The notes under the pieces were generated by a model, which was not told where the DNA came from, did no database searches, and saw only the letters and a list, made by a program, of their open reading frames with translations. A program made the translations under genes and the position numbers. 64,000 nucleotides of DNA. Origin: Thozetella sp. PMI_491. Its lineage: Eukaryota; Ascomycota; Sordariomycetes; Chaetosphaeriales; Chaetosphaeriaceae. Of the stretch, positions 44,495 through 56,571 are shown piece after piece. Positions within the stretch are counted from its first letter, which is position 1. The number at the start of each line of letters is the position of its first letter. Location of the stretch: positions 1,717,860 to 1,781,859 of the forward strand of contig MU270015.1 in assembly GCA_021432635.1 (NCBI GenBank), in the 5' to 3' direction.

Positions 44495-47400
44495 GTTGGT
44501 GGGTTGTCTGCACGGTGGACGTGGAGGGGTGAAGAGAGGGAGAGGAGGTCAAGAGACTAAGATAATGAGTGAAGAGTGGTAGAAAGTCGGTAAGTGAAGC
44601 ATTCGCTCTTCTTTATATACATGTACGATCTACGTTGATTTGCAGGTTATATATGCGTTGCTGCTTCAAACCCCCCCTCTCCTTTTTTTCCTCTCTTCTG
44701 TAAGTCTCTAGGCAGCTAGAATGTCGAGATCCTAAAGCTGGAAGCCCTGGAAAATTTTATATCCCCGCTTACTAGAGGTAACTATTCCGTACAGTACTCG
44801 GCGTCAGGGATTGATGTCAAGCGACACATGTGGGTCTCGGGCTCTTCCCAACGAGTCTGTGTGGGCCGCGGTTGGTCTGGGCCTAGTCTATACTCTCCGG
44901 TCGCAGTTTGTTACTCAGCTCAGGTCTAGACTGCCAAGAGTCTTGGCTCTCTGGACGGGGTCACGTAGTACCCCGAAGTGGCTGAGTACCCTTGGATGAG
45001 ACGCTCGCCATTCAACTAGTTCGGGCTCGCCGATTTTTCAATGAATGTTTGACTGGTTCTTGTCTGTCTATTTGCTTCAGCTGTGCAATAAACTATGGGT
45101 AGAATTGTTACCTAAAATAGACACCGGCGACCCGACTCTAGATTGTGTCTTCATATATTAGTCTCAGCTCATCCAAGTTTCCGAAATATACTCGTGTTCT
45201 AGCCTCTATTACCGAAGCACCAGTCTTAAAATACCGTCTTCTTTGACAAACTTTTCGATTTCGTAACGACTATATACAAGCCTGGTTCGCGATAGTTGTG
45301 CCGCACGAGCGACAAAAGGGCGCTAGATATATATCACTATAACTGCTAGTTATATTTGTCTTAAATATCTATACCTATGTATTACTGCGTTATTTAATAG
45401 ACCTTGCCGCGATATCTCCGCTAATGGCTCCATGGCATGGCCTTGCTTGGGTATTCCGTCCATATTCAGACAGAGCTTAGGATCGACCTTTCTCTTATCG
45501 GCCTTAGGAGATGCATCGCCATAGTTTGTATCTCTTAGATGTCATCTGAACTATAGATGCTGAGTATTATGCTGTAGGTTCCGATCTGGGAAAGGGTTGG
45601 CGGGTGGTAATATCGAATACTGCGCTATTTGTCTTGCCCTTATTTCGTTACTGCAGTTCCACCCTGCAGATTGTGCATTTTGCGCCGCCTGTTCTCTTCT
45701 TCGTCCGAATCATCAGCGTAAGTCGAGCTCAATGATGCGATCTGAAGTGGTGCATGAATCACTTCAAGCATAAAAGTCGCCCACAACTCTCATCCATTAG
45801 CAAAAAAAAAGAAAAAAAAAGATCTAGCATGTTTTCGCTAGCGTTCTGATCTAAAGGATACCGCATGTCAGGAAGAATCCCTTGCCTCAGGCTTTCATCA
45901 AACTGAGATGTCTCGGGCTTTTCACTCGATCTTTACACGTCCACGATTGAGTAACCAGGGCAGTTGCGGATCCAGTCGATGAAATTGCTGATGAGACACC
46001 ACCGGGCGACGGCAGACAATCAGGAGTAGCGGGGCTAGCCTGCAGAGGAATCTTGAGGTCAAATGAACCACAACTAGTACCCGGAAACCGAATGCTGACA
46101 GCGAGTGTGTTACGAGCCACGAGTGCACTGCAAAATGAAGGCACAAGAGGCTGCTTTGCCTCAATAGGCGAGGTGACTTCCACCACCCACTTTCCATGGT
46201 GCTCGTTGCTTCAGTCTCGCAACGGTGCCGTCTGTGATGGCAGGATAATTAGCTCTGACTCACCTGTACATTGCGGCATCGTTGCTTCGTCGACATTGTC
46301 TGAAATTTCTGGCAGTGGATAGACCCGGCGAATATCCCGCACAGAGAGCCTGCCCAGGGCCGAAATTTGTCACGTATCGCGACCGAACCAAACCTAGCTA
46401 GCTGAGTCTGGCTAAGCATTCTTGGAAATGGCTCTACTGGCATACCCGATCATTGAAGTGCTTCTTTTGTAACTATATTCCGCATGGTTTTCTTTTCACT
46501 CCCGGCCACAGTGGCCACAGTGGCCACGAAATAACTAGCCAGCGTTAGATCAATCTCGACTTCTTGTGTCATGAAAGAGTATTCTTTGGTATTACTACTA
46601 GAAGTTCCTTTGGCCGGCTTGAATCCCATAACGAGAAATCACGAATTAGCATGCGGCAATTACGGAAATCTAGTGACGCGATCTAAACCCCCTGGGGCAT
46701 ATCAAACAAGAGCCATTGGACTACGTGGTAATTCAATTCCCTATCCCATCAACTGTGAGTGTCCGTTCTATGGCTTAAATTCACTCTATCTGCTCGGGAA
46801 TAACCCTCAGTATAGGTTCCGGACTCCATTGCCCACGGGTGCTGTTTTCAGGCACAATACCCGTAAGACGCCGGGAATAAAGGAAAACCTGTCAAGAAAT
46901 GGCGCAATTTTTCGTGTTAGAGGCATTCCACGCTCTTACCGAATGGCAATTTATGGATAACGACGATAGTCAAAACGTGTAATGCCTCCGTATGTTCACT
47001 AGCCTGTGGGGGCATTTCCGAAGCTGTGAGGCAGAAGAATGTGAAATGTACTGCTTGGTTTAGCTACCGCGCCGGGGCACTTTCCCGACCGTGAATAACT
47101 AACGGCATGCCGTAGCTAGCAACGTTCTTCTCTATTCACAAAAGGCTTAAACCGCTCGAGAGTCGGTTCCGTTCCTTGTTACGAGTTTCGAATTCGTCTA
47201 GGCAGGGTGGACGCCGCTTAGAGCAGGACACTCGCTTCCATCTGGTGATATGCATCATTGAGGGTCTTTTTGGAGGTTGACTCCTTTCCTGATCTCGCTC
47301 TCTTATCAGTCAGGTCCAATGATCTTGAACTCATCCGGAAGCAGGCTGCCGGTCCGGCCCCCGCATCTCGAGCCGTCGGGGGCGGAGTCCCGTAATCGGG

Positions 47401-47732
47401 TCGGGAGGCACTTCCGAGATAACGCCAACAGTGTACCAGATCCACCACAGGGGCGAAAATTAGGAACCAAGGTGAATACCCCGGACTGCATGTATAGCTT
47501 TAATTGGTTCCCGGCTTATGGGATTGCTGAGATCCGAGCGCGGCGCGCGAGAGGTATGGGGGACTAGTTAACGGGCGTTCATCTAGCGTTGATCGTTATC
47601 GGTATACTGCCATTGTTCCGACAGCGTGGTTCATCCTGATAAAAGGATCCCTCAATATCCCAACTCCCCTGCCGGTCTGCATGACCGACGTATGTCCCCT
47701 GCATCTTGTCCTACTTCTCTTTCATCAACAAC
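44495..47732. other. Gene-free region of 3.2 kb
   Basis: The largest empty stretch. It separates the peptide-type block from the catabolic block. A coding-like fragment on the minus strand at about 45.9-46.2 kb was considered and left out. A 9-bp tandem repeat (separate entry) lies at 46.5 kb. Confidence 0.45.
46504..46527. repeat. Short tandem repeat, 9-bp unit
   Basis: GGCCACAGT repeats directly for about 2.7 units. Small minisatellite with no evident role. Confidence 0.7.
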
Positions 47733-49411
47733 ATGTCTACGAAGGAGAGCGACATTGCGGCCGCCGAGCCGGTTATACCTGATGACATTAGCGACAGGGA
47801 GATGAAGGGGGAGATCGATCCCCGAGAGATCCACATCGATACCGTCGCGCAACGCAAACTTATTCGCAAGGTTGACTTCTATGTTATTCCGCTCTTGAAT
47901 CTCTGCTGGATCTTTGCCTATCTAGATCGCTCAAACATTGGAAATGCAGCAATCGCCGGTATGCCCGCGGACCTACACATGTCCTCGCAAGATCTTGCAA
48001 GTGAGTCGTCCCCATCCAGTGTCGCGTGAGCTCAGATTCTAGACGAATCCCAATTCTCATGCATGCTCGATAGATGCCATTCTCATGTTCTACGTCACCT
48101 ATGTACCATTTGAACTTCCCGGCTCTCTACTAGTCAAAAAGGTCAAGCCGAGCCGCTACCTGCCTCTGATGATGCTGGGTTTCTCCGCCACCTGCCTAGG
48201 CACCGGCTTCATGACCAGCGCCGGCCAGATGTACGCGTCACGGCTCCTCATCGGCCTTTTCGAGGCTAGCATGTATCCGGCTCTAGCCATTACTTTGACC
48301 ACATTTTACACACCTCAGGAGCAGGCCCGTCGCTTCGCGTTCATGTATCTCGCTGTCGGTTCGTCCGGAGGGTTTGGCGGCCTCTTCGCGTACGGCATTC
48401 TCCAGCATCTGGATGGTGCACACGGCATTGCCGGCTGGAGATGGCTGTTCATCATTGAAGGCACCCTTTCGGTCGGCCTTGCGGTCTTGCTGTGGCTGGG
48501 CTTCCCAGATAACTGGCAGGACGCCAAGTTCCTGAACGAAGAAGAGAAGGAACTTATGCGTCTCCGCACCGCCAAGTACCATGCCAACATGAGTAGCGAA
48601 GAACGTTTCGATAAACGAGAGGTATGGAAGACTTTCAAGGACTTCAAAATTTGGATCAGCTCCCTATTGCAGTTCCTCGGCGACGTACTCAGCTTCGGCG
48701 TGAGCACATTTATGCCCTCAATTGTCAAGTCGTTGGGCTTCGACTCTGTGCTCACGCAGCTGCTGGTCGTGCCCATCTTCTTCTGGGCGGTGGCTATCTT
48801 CATCGGAATGTGCATCTGGTCGGACAAGCTCCAGAAGCGGTACCATTTCATGTTGCCGGCCATCTTAATCACCATCCTTGGGTATGCCTTGTTATCAGGC
48901 CTCCCTATGAGCTCGGTAGGCGGGCTGTACTTTGCCAACTTTTTGATTGTGCCTGGCATTTACGTAAGTTTCCGACCACTCTTTAGCTATATTCGTGACT
49001 TGCTGATTTCAAACCAGATTGCTTTGGGGATGAATTATGTATCGATGCTGAATAATCACGGCGGATACTATAAACGAGCTACGGCAATTGGTATTAATAT
49101 GACTTGCGGCAACTCCGCTGGCCTGGTGGTGCGTGCGATCTCTTTGGGAAGTGTACAGTTATTAGCCTCGACTAACTTGGATGTAGATTGCCCAGATCTT
49201 CAAGGATAAGACGTCCGATGGCAGATACCTAATTGGCCTGACGACCTCTCTGGGCTGCGCCGTCGCCTTCTGTGTCGCAGGTACCATTCAGTACCTTTAT
49301 CTTAGACATCAAAACAAGAAGCGAGACGCTTTGACGGCAGAAGAAAGACAGCGATGGATTGACGAGGGTGCCACTGGCGACTACCACCCTGACTTCAGGT
49401 ATATGCTTTGA
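47733..49411 (+). CDS. MFS transporter, allantoate permease (DAL5-like) family, 1
   Basis: Predicted 497-residue plasma-membrane transporter with 12 helices, anion:cation symporter branch of the major facilitator superfamily (allantoate/nicotinate/vitamin and sugar-acid carriers). Exons are 47733-48000, 48074-48963, 49018-49128 and 49187-49411. Family landmarks: RKVDFYVIPLLNLCWIFAYL then DRSNIGNAAIAGM at helix 1, NAILMFYVTYVPFELPGSLL at helix 2, SRLLIGLFEASMYPALAITL, GWRWLFIIEGTLSVG before the central loop, NNHGGYYKRATAIGINMTCG in the C-terminal half, and HPDFRYML at the end. All parts are present. It is the left boundary of the putative sugar-acid cluster and probably imports its substrate, an inference from neighbours. 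Confidence 0.92.
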
Positions 49412-50110
49412 GTACTTCGTGGTCAACAGCCATGTGATAGATGCCAGTTAGGTTATCAGACAGGGCTGGAAATTGTAATATCCCTACGCCAAAACGACCG
49501 TACACAGTTCATGAAAAGATGAAAGATGACGAGTGGCACATAAGGGTCCTTTTTTGGCAATAGAGAGGCAGTGGTAGAGAGTTCTGCACGGCTAGATATC
49601 TCATTCTCTAATCAGACCGCTACACCTCAATAGACGATGCATTCTGACCCTCAGGAATCGCGCCAGCCATTCCCGCAGCGCCTGTTCGCCTATAGGACCC
49701 TGAGACGGCCGGCCGAGGAAAATTTCCGTGCGATAGACTTTCGCATGGCAGAAATGGGTGCAGCCCGGTCGAGCTCGAATGCTACTGTGACAGGCGATCG
49801 CCAGTGGAATCTCGAGTAGTCCGATCTATTTGATTTGGGGGCATGGACAATTTGTCCTGGACGTATTTGTATCCTCAAATCCTGTCAGTTCTGACAATTC
49901 CCCATTTCTTGACTTTGGAACAATGATTTCTGGAGTCCTAAATAAACTGAACGAGGCCTATCTCAAAGTCAGACCTTCTGGATTACTACGCAATGTGGTA
50001 AATGGCCAGGTTATGGTCATATCCCCATTGACCCTTCACATGCCTGAAGTGTCCAATCTATCTTTATCCTCTCCGGTCCCGATAATCTCCCGTGGAAAGA
50101 CTCGAGCTAC
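49412..50110. other. Intergenic between convergent genes
   Basis: No supported gene. Confidence 0.45.
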
Positions 50111-51202
50111 TTAGCCGGACGATGGCAAGACTTTGAGAGATGCCGCACCTACAAGCTCGGCTTCTCTATTCAGTGCATCGATCTCGGCTTGTACCAGGGG
50201 AATGCCTTTCTTTCTCCTCTCCGCCTCGGCAATTTGTTCGAGCTCCCCTGGGAAGTAAATTCGATCCACACCAGCTGCTTTATCGGATCCGACAACCCGC
50301 TGGTAGAGATATTCGATCCGGCTACGGAAGTCATCGAGACCCATGAAGAGATCCGGCTTGATGGCGACTAGGAAGTGGCCGACATCCGACGGCTTGGAAG
50401 GGTCGTAAGGCCCGACAACATTTCCCGCATATGCTGAACCGGACAACACGCCCGAAAATACGTCCATCATGATGGCCAAGGCCGAGCCTTTGGGCCCGCC
50501 CATGGGGAGCATCACGCCTTCCAAGGCGGCGGCAGGGTCGTCGGTTTGGCGTCCCTCAGCATCAAGCGCCCAGTCTAGGGGAATCTTCTCACCACGCCTT
50601 TTAGCCTTGTAGATCTTGCCTCGCGCAGCCACCGACGGCGCCATGTCAAGAATGAATGGATGGTCCTTGCCCGGGGCCCCGCAGGCAATCGGCGACACGC
50701 CCATCAGCTTGCTTTTGCCGCCCCATGCTGGTAAGGCGGGGCTTGAGTTGGTGAAGACGAGACTCATCATGTCAGCGTCGATGGCCTGCTGGACGATCCA
50801 GGCCGACATCCCAAAGTGGTTGGAGTGAGCGATGCTGGTCATGCCGATGCCATATACCCGTGCAGACTCGATGGCCGCTGCCATACCGGCATGTGCGGCC
50901 ACGAAGCCAAACCCGTTGCGGCCGTCGATGTGATGGACGACAGGGGTGACCTGCTTCACCTCGGGCTCCGCCTTAGCATTGAGGACACCCTGTCGGATAC
51001 GTTCCAAGTAAGACGGCATTCTGTTCATGCCATGGGTATCGACCCCTCGCAGGTCGGCAGCCACTAGGCATTTTGCGATAATAGCGGCATTGTTGGCGGG
51101 AACTCCGTTGCCGACCAAGACATCATGTACATATCGACGGGCCTCCTCCGCATCGACGTACCGCTTGGCCTCCACAGCCTGGGTTGGATCTCCCTCAGAC
51201 AT
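50111..51202 (-). CDS. Ldh2/MDG-family NAD(P)-dependent dehydrogenase
   Basis: A single-exon 363-residue member of the malate/L-sulfolactate/L-lactate dehydrogenase (Ldh2/YlbC) family, which reduces or oxidises 2-oxo/2-hydroxy acids with an unusual fold unlike classical LDH. Markers: RGVDTHGMNRMPSY with catalytic His57, GFGFVAAHAGMAAAIE, SIAHSNHFGMSAWIV with the second conserved His, VFTNSSPALPAWGGK, LMGVSPIACGAPG, FILDMAPSVAARGKI and LPMGGPKGSALAIMMDVFSG. No signal peptide. Start is the Met before SEGDPTQ; the frame is open upstream only through non-ATG codons. It is divergent from a Zn2Cys6 regulator. In this cluster it could act on a 2-keto-3-deoxy acid or its product, but the substrate is not readable. 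Confidence 0.92.
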   Translation of the reverse strand: MSEGDPTQAVEAKRYVDAEEARRYVHDVLVGNGVPANNAAIIAKCLVAADLRGVDTHGMNRMPSYLERIRQGVLNAKAEPEVKQVTPVVHHIDGRNGFGFVAAHAGMAAAIESARVYGIGMTSIAHSNHFGMSAWIVQQAIDADMMSLVFTNSSPALPAWGGKSKLMGVSPIACGAPGKDHPFILDMAPSVAARGKIYKAKRRGEKIPLDWALDAEGRQTDDPAAALEGVMLPMGGPKGSALAIMMDVFSGVLSGSAYAGNVVGPYDPSKPSDVGHFLVAIKPDLFMGLDDFRSRIEYLYQRVVGSDKAAGVDRIYFPGELEQIAEAERRKKGIPLVQAEIDALNREAELVGAASLKVLPSSG

Positions 51203-51629
51203 GATCGAAGGGTTTATCTTGGCGCAGAAGAACAAAAGAGGAGTGCAAATGCGAAAGATGATGTGCTCCGGTGGGGGTCGATTAGCTACAGAATACTGGA
51301 AACAACTGGCCCTTCATGTGTCACCTCGTACGCTTATAATGAATGCAGATTTGTTGGTCTTCACGGCCTAGAACGATGGGAATGCAGCCTCAGTGGCGAG
51401 GAGCTAGTCAGGCGCGCTCCACTTCCTCGGGATTACCCCGTCGCTCGCTGCCTTTGTAATCTCGGGCCGGACGGGCTTTCTCCGCACACCCGCAGCCACC
51501 GCACGTCGTGACCTCCACGCACACTGGAGGGTAGGGCTAACTGCTACAAAGCGAAGCGCGCCTACAGAAAGGGAAGAAAATACATTCCTCCAGCGTCTTC
51601 GGACTCTCTCCGCGCGGGATTTGCCAAAG
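51203..51629. promoter_or_regulatory. Divergent promoter with CGGACGG element (51468-51474)
   Basis: This 427-bp spacer between the Ldh2-type dehydrogenase and the Zn2Cys6 gene contains CGGACGG, followed 10 bp later by CTCCG. CGG triplets are what Zn2Cys6 dimers bind. The same heptamer occurs in two other divergent promoters of the cluster. Confidence 0.55.
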
Positions 51630-53991
51630 ATGGAAGAGCAACCATCCACACCCGGTGAGCAGCCATTCGCCGGTCGGAGCCTACGGAGGAATCGCCGGCT
51701 CCGCCTCGCCTGTGCCCGCTGCCAGAAGCGGAAGATCCGTGTTAGTTTCCTCCCAACCCCGGGCCTATCGCTGCACTCTCATTGCCGATACGACCACGGT
51801 CCTTTACCTGTGGATCTTGCACTGACGCATTGCATCATGAGGTAGTGCGACGGGCAGTACCCGACCTGCAACAATTGCAAGAAAGCGTCGGCCACCTGCA
51901 CAGATGGCGACAGCTTGAGACTCCGGGATGTCCCTCGTGAGGATGATGAGACTGCAGCAGATCTAAGGAAGCGTATTTCGTTCCTCGAATCCGTCCTCCG
52001 CGAGCAGCTACCAAGCTACGATATTTCCCGGGACAATACTCGGGCCCAGGCAACCGAAACGCCGCTGGCGGGCTCTGGAGTCAGCTACCCATCGAGACCA
52101 GATCTAGCATCCTTGCCAACGTCACCACCACCAGCGCCAGAGGGCCCCCGTCCTTGGATCCAAACAGGCAGCAATGCACTATCGCACGAGATTGGCCTTG
52201 TGTCGGTCGGCAACAGCTCGGCTCCACGATATCTCGGACCGTCAAGCGGGTACTTTCTATCGCGTATGCTCATTCGCTCGTCATCCTCAGCGCCCGACAG
52301 GAACCCAAGCAGGGCAGCCGATCCCCGTCCACTCGGCGATAGAAGTCGCTCCTCCGCAAAAACACCGCTTGCTCTTGGGCTGATAGATGCCACACAAGGC
52401 CGCCTACCACTACCAGACCAACGACGTGCACATCAGCTCTGCAATGCCTTTTTCGACACCATCGCTCCCCAGTACCCCATATTGCACCGCCCTTCCTTCA
52501 TGCAGATACTCGATAGTCTCTATAGAGATAACAGACCTAGCGATGGACCCGACGATGCAGCCGTCTTCCAAGTGAACATGGTCCTCGCCATCGGAGCGAC
52601 TATCCTCTCCCACCGACTGAAACTGTCACTCCCTGCAGAGTCGTATTGTCTATCTGCGATGGATCACTTCAACAATATCAACTTTGAAAACTCACTGCCC
52701 GGCCTCCAATGTCTCTTACTATTGCTCATCTTCACGATGTACAACCCTCACGTCCGTCTGAACGCATGGTACTTGAACTACCAGTGCATAGCGGTCTTGC
52801 TTGACCTGGGCCTCCAGAGAAATATCACTACGAGCTCTGGTATATCCCTTTTGGAGCAAGAGATGCGGACAAGACTCTTCTGGGTTGTCTTCTCCATGGA
52901 CCGCACAATTGCCACGATTATGGGGAGACCGATCGGGCTAAGAGATGAAGCCTGCGAACTACGTGTAAGTGGAAGGAGCTCAGCCTTAGCTTCCATCTCG
53001 GAACTTTGCTAATGCACGATCATAGCTGCCGCAGCTTATCGATGACCAGGATTTATCAGATACTTTTCCTTCAGCAACTGTTGAAGCAGAACCAGGAGCA
53101 GCTTCATACATGTCCTTTGCACTGCACTTCTTCAAACTTGCCAGGCTAAACTCGGAAATAAAGTATGTTGCCAATAGCATCGTCAGAGACACGCCGCTAT
53201 ACGCATACCCAGTTGTTGCCGACATACAGCAGTGGCAAGGGACTGTGGCGCAGCAACTTGACGAGTGGGCGGGAGAGATTCCCGAGTCCACCAAAGAGAA
53301 TGCGTACATGGTGGCTATTTGCCGTCTGCAGTACTACTCCCTTCTCATACTTCTCACGAGACCCAGCCCAGCAATCCCAAATCCTTCCATCGAGTCCCTC
53401 AAACGATGCTACGACAGCTGCCGTAGCTGCGTTCATCTTTTTAATCGCATGTACCGAGACGACATGTTAATATACAGCTGGACGACTTTCCATTCTCTTC
53501 TTCTGAGCACAGTAACGATGCTGTATTGTATTCGCACTGTCCCGACGATTGCCTGCCAGATCGAGCCAGACGCCCTCGTGGCAGATGTCGGGATCAGCTT
53601 GAGTGTTCTCAGCGCTGCAGGTGAGCATTGGCCAGGAGCAAAGCGCAGCCGCGACATGCTGGAGGATCTGGTGCGTGACATTGTGCGATGGGTCAAAGAG
53701 GCGGCGAAACGATGGCAGGGCGACGCACAAGGCCAGCCGAGTGAGTCGGTCTCCATAATGGGCATGACCATGGCCACTGCCGGTGTTGGAGGGCCTCTCG
53801 GCGAGTTCACCCCACCAGACTCGACCTTCTCTTACATTCAACCTCAGGCAGACACGACGGCAGGATTTAGCTTTGAAGATTGGTGGGCAAGTTCGCTCCC
53901 AGGGCAATCAGCAATGGTAGATCCCGCCAACATCGACGCCCTGATGCATAGCCTCTTCGCAGATATGACTCCAACAGGCGAGATTCTGTAA
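51630..53991 (+). CDS. Zn2Cys6 transcription factor with fungal-specific domain, 1
   Basis: Predicted 731-residue regulator. Exons are 51630-51740, 51846-52964 and 53026-53991. The zinc cluster is completed across the first junction: Cys28-x2-Cys31-x6-Cys38-x6-Cys45-x2-Cys48-x6-Cys55 (CARCQKRKIR then CDGQYPTCNNC). A short coiled coil follows (DLRKRISFLESVLREQL). The middle homology region is clear: FFDTIAPQYPILHRPSFM, RLNAWYLNYQCIAVLLDLGL, MRTRLFWVVFSMDRTIATIMGRP. The C-terminus is Gly/Met/Ser-rich with an acidic end, likely the activation domain. The gene is divergent from the Ldh2-type gene and converges with the dehydratase gene, so it is the best candidate for the local pathway regulator. 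The 105-nt first intron with a GTTAGT donor is the least canonical. Confidence 0.9.
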
Positions 53992-54185
53992 AATTTATGT
54001 TCCAAGTATTTCAAGTAGAATTATCGCGTTTACGGTTTATTTACGGGACGCCGGGACTCTAGTGGTACTGAATAATATCAAACTCAAAGTTAGTCTGCCC
54101 GTGGCTGTACTTTTGGTTCTGGCTTGAGCTGTTATATAGGTAAACATAGAATCCGTAGCATACCGGTCTGTTCTGCCATGTCGTC

Positions 54186-56114
54186 TCACTCATCGCTTGG
54201 GCCAGCAGCCGTCAAGAAGTCAAAATCCGCCCCTTGATGTGCTTGCTGCACAGACCGCATATACAAACCACGGTATCCCCTGACCGCCTTGCGAGCGACC
54301 CAAGGCGTTTCCTTCTCTTTCGACGTCTCAGATTCCATTCCATGCACTCGCTCCTTCAGACGCTTCGCGATCTCTTCCTCTGAGATGTCGACTTGTATAA
54401 GCCGCTGATCAACATCGCAGCGGATGATATCCCCAGTCTTTACGATACCTAGCACCGACCGAGGATCGCTGGCCTCTGGCGAGATGTGCAGCACAATCGT
54501 ACCTCCAGCTGTGCCGCTCATCCGACCATCTGAAAGCCGTAGCATATCCTGCACCCCCTGAGCCGCCAGCTTTTGCGGTATCGGGATGAGGCCCGCTTCG
54601 GGCATGCCCGGATTCCCAACAGGGCCAATGTTTTGTAGCACGAGAACGCTGTCTGGTGTCACTTCCAGGTCTGGGTCGTCGATTCGTTTTGTCAAGTCAG
54701 CCGAGCCGCTGAACACTAGAGCACGTCCTACATGCTTGAGAAGATGCCGGTACTTCGAGGCACTTGCTTTCATAATGGCTCCGTTGGGAGCTATATTCCC
54801 CTTCAGCACGACCAATGAAGAGCGCTCATACAGCGGATCACTGAATGGCTGTAATACCATATTGGGGCTATTTCGAGGTACTGGGTTGAATGCTGTAGTC
54901 TCCATTTCTTCTCCTAGGGTTCGCCCAGTGATTGTCATCGCGTTCAGATGGAGTAGGGGCTTGAGCTCGTGTAATAAAGCTAGCATACCACCAGAGTTGT
55001 GAAAATCGGTCATGTAGTTGTCGCCACTGGGCTTTAAGTCGACAAGTAATGGGGTTTTACGCCCGATCTCGTCGATCGTGTCCAGTGTGATTGATCCAGC
55101 CACTTCCGGGTGGCGTCCGATAATGGCCAACAGATGTACGACGGCATTAGTCGAGCCGCCAATCGCCTGAAGAACGGTAATCGCGTTGAGGAACGATTCT
55201 CTGGTCAACAGCTGTTGTGGCCTCAACTGCAAATTTAACATTTTAACAGCATGGGACCCGGTAGCCTCGGCGATACGCAAGCGGGAAGACGAGACGGCGG
55301 GTGCTGTGGCCCCGGCGAACGGCATTAGGCCGAGGGCAACCAGTATACAAGCCATAGTGCTTGCTGTCCCCATAACTCCACATGTGCCTGACTATTGCGG
55401 CGGCGAAACGGCATTAGCTAAGGATTCGTACGGTAATAGTATACGGTCCAAGGATTGACTCACAGTTGGGGCCAACTCATCATTAATGCCGGATATGTCT
55501 TCAATATCAATAGCCCTAGCCCTGAATTTGGCCCAGTTGTTCCTGCAGTCTGTGCATGCTCCTATTCGCGTGTTCTTGTAGCTACCGGGCATCATTGGGC
55601 CCGTAACAAGGCTCAAGACAGGCTTGTTGGCGGATATTCCACCCATCAGCTGGGCCGGAGTCGTTTTGTCACAGCCTCCGATTAGAACAGCTACGTCACA
55701 TGGTTGGGCTCGAATCATCTCCTCGGTGTCCATGCTCATCAGGTTCCGAAGGAGCATGCTAGTCGGGGATGAAAATGCCTCGTGAATGCTAATGGTGGGG
55801 AAATCGACAGCCAGCCCTCCAGCAAGGTGCACTCCTCGCTTGACAGCTTCGATAAGCTGGGGCACATTTGCATGGCACGGGTTGAAGCTTGAGTACGTGT
55901 TGACGATGCCGACGATCGGCCTGGACAAAGCGTCTTCGCTATACCCTAGTGCTTTGATGAAGACTTTGCGCAAGAATAAAGAGAAGTGGGCATCGCCGTA
56001 CGATGTAAGGCCCTGTCGTAGTCCTCCTGCATTAGTTGGTACAGGCGTTGACAGATTGTAGTCGGAATTTGCTGCCGCCATCTCATCTTTACTTGTGAGG
56101 CTGGTTTGTTCCAT
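54186..56114 (-). CDS. IlvD/Edd-family dehydratase (sugar-acid dehydratase-like)
   Basis: Predicted 618-residue Fe-S dehydratase. Exons are 56114-55464 and 55391-54186 (72-nt intron, GTGAGT donor). The family converts dihydroxy acids or aldonates to 2-oxo (2-keto-3-deoxy) acids. Cluster and metal ligands are present: Cys80 in FNPCHANVP, Cys148 in GGCDKTTPAQ, and Cys221 in GTCGVMGTAST. Other signatures are PTISIHEAF, GGSTNAVVHLLAI, SGGMLALLHELKPLL, GPVGNPGMPEAG and LSDGRMSGTAGGTIVLHISPEA. No mitochondrial presequence is obvious, and the neighbours are a lactonase, SDR and sugar-acid-type transporters. This argues for a pentonate/hexonate dehydratase rather than branched-chain amino-acid synthesis. 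Substrate specificity cannot be fixed by eye. Confidence 0.9.
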
Positions 56115-56571
56115 GATGTTGTGCTGTATGAGATTCACGCGATGGGGAAGGAGGAGAGGCGAGAGGGATTGAGCACACCAATAACTGGAAAGCACTATTG
56201 CTCGCTATAAAGACTGCTACATCTTTTCCTCAAAAAAAAATTAACTCAAAGAGATCTATCAATAACATACTAGCCTGTCATATTCCAGTGTCAGCTGGCT
56301 GAACTAGCGGACGGAGATGCCCCGTCCGCCTGCTGTCCCCTTTTTGCGATACGGAAAATCCCCGCCACGGCGAAGCGGGGGAACAAGAGTCCGATCAAAA
56401 CACCCAAGTCAAGGTCTTGTTCATGTATTCTCGAACGGCAAGTTTATGTTCTCCATTGAGACTTAAATACTCCCCTGGGCTTCGAACCTGTGTTATATCG
56501 TTTCTGTCAACCACATCCTGTGATGCCCAAGTCTAAGTCTTCAACTTAGCCCCGCAAGATACCATCACAAT
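56115..56571. promoter_or_regulatory. Divergent promoter with inverted CGGACGG element
   Basis: The dehydratase and SDR genes are head to head. The inverted repeat GCGGAC GG (56307-56314) and CCGTCCGC (56322-56329), with a 7-bp spacer, is a perfect 8-bp palindrome with outward CGG triplets, a likely Zn2Cys6 operator. Confidence 0.65.

Noticed and set aside
45887-46197. Minus-strand coding-like fragment with SIRFPGTSCGSFDLKIPL
   Set aside because: Some codon order and a possible intron, but no start, signal peptide or family I can name; frames on both sides carry stops. Possibly an old remnant.
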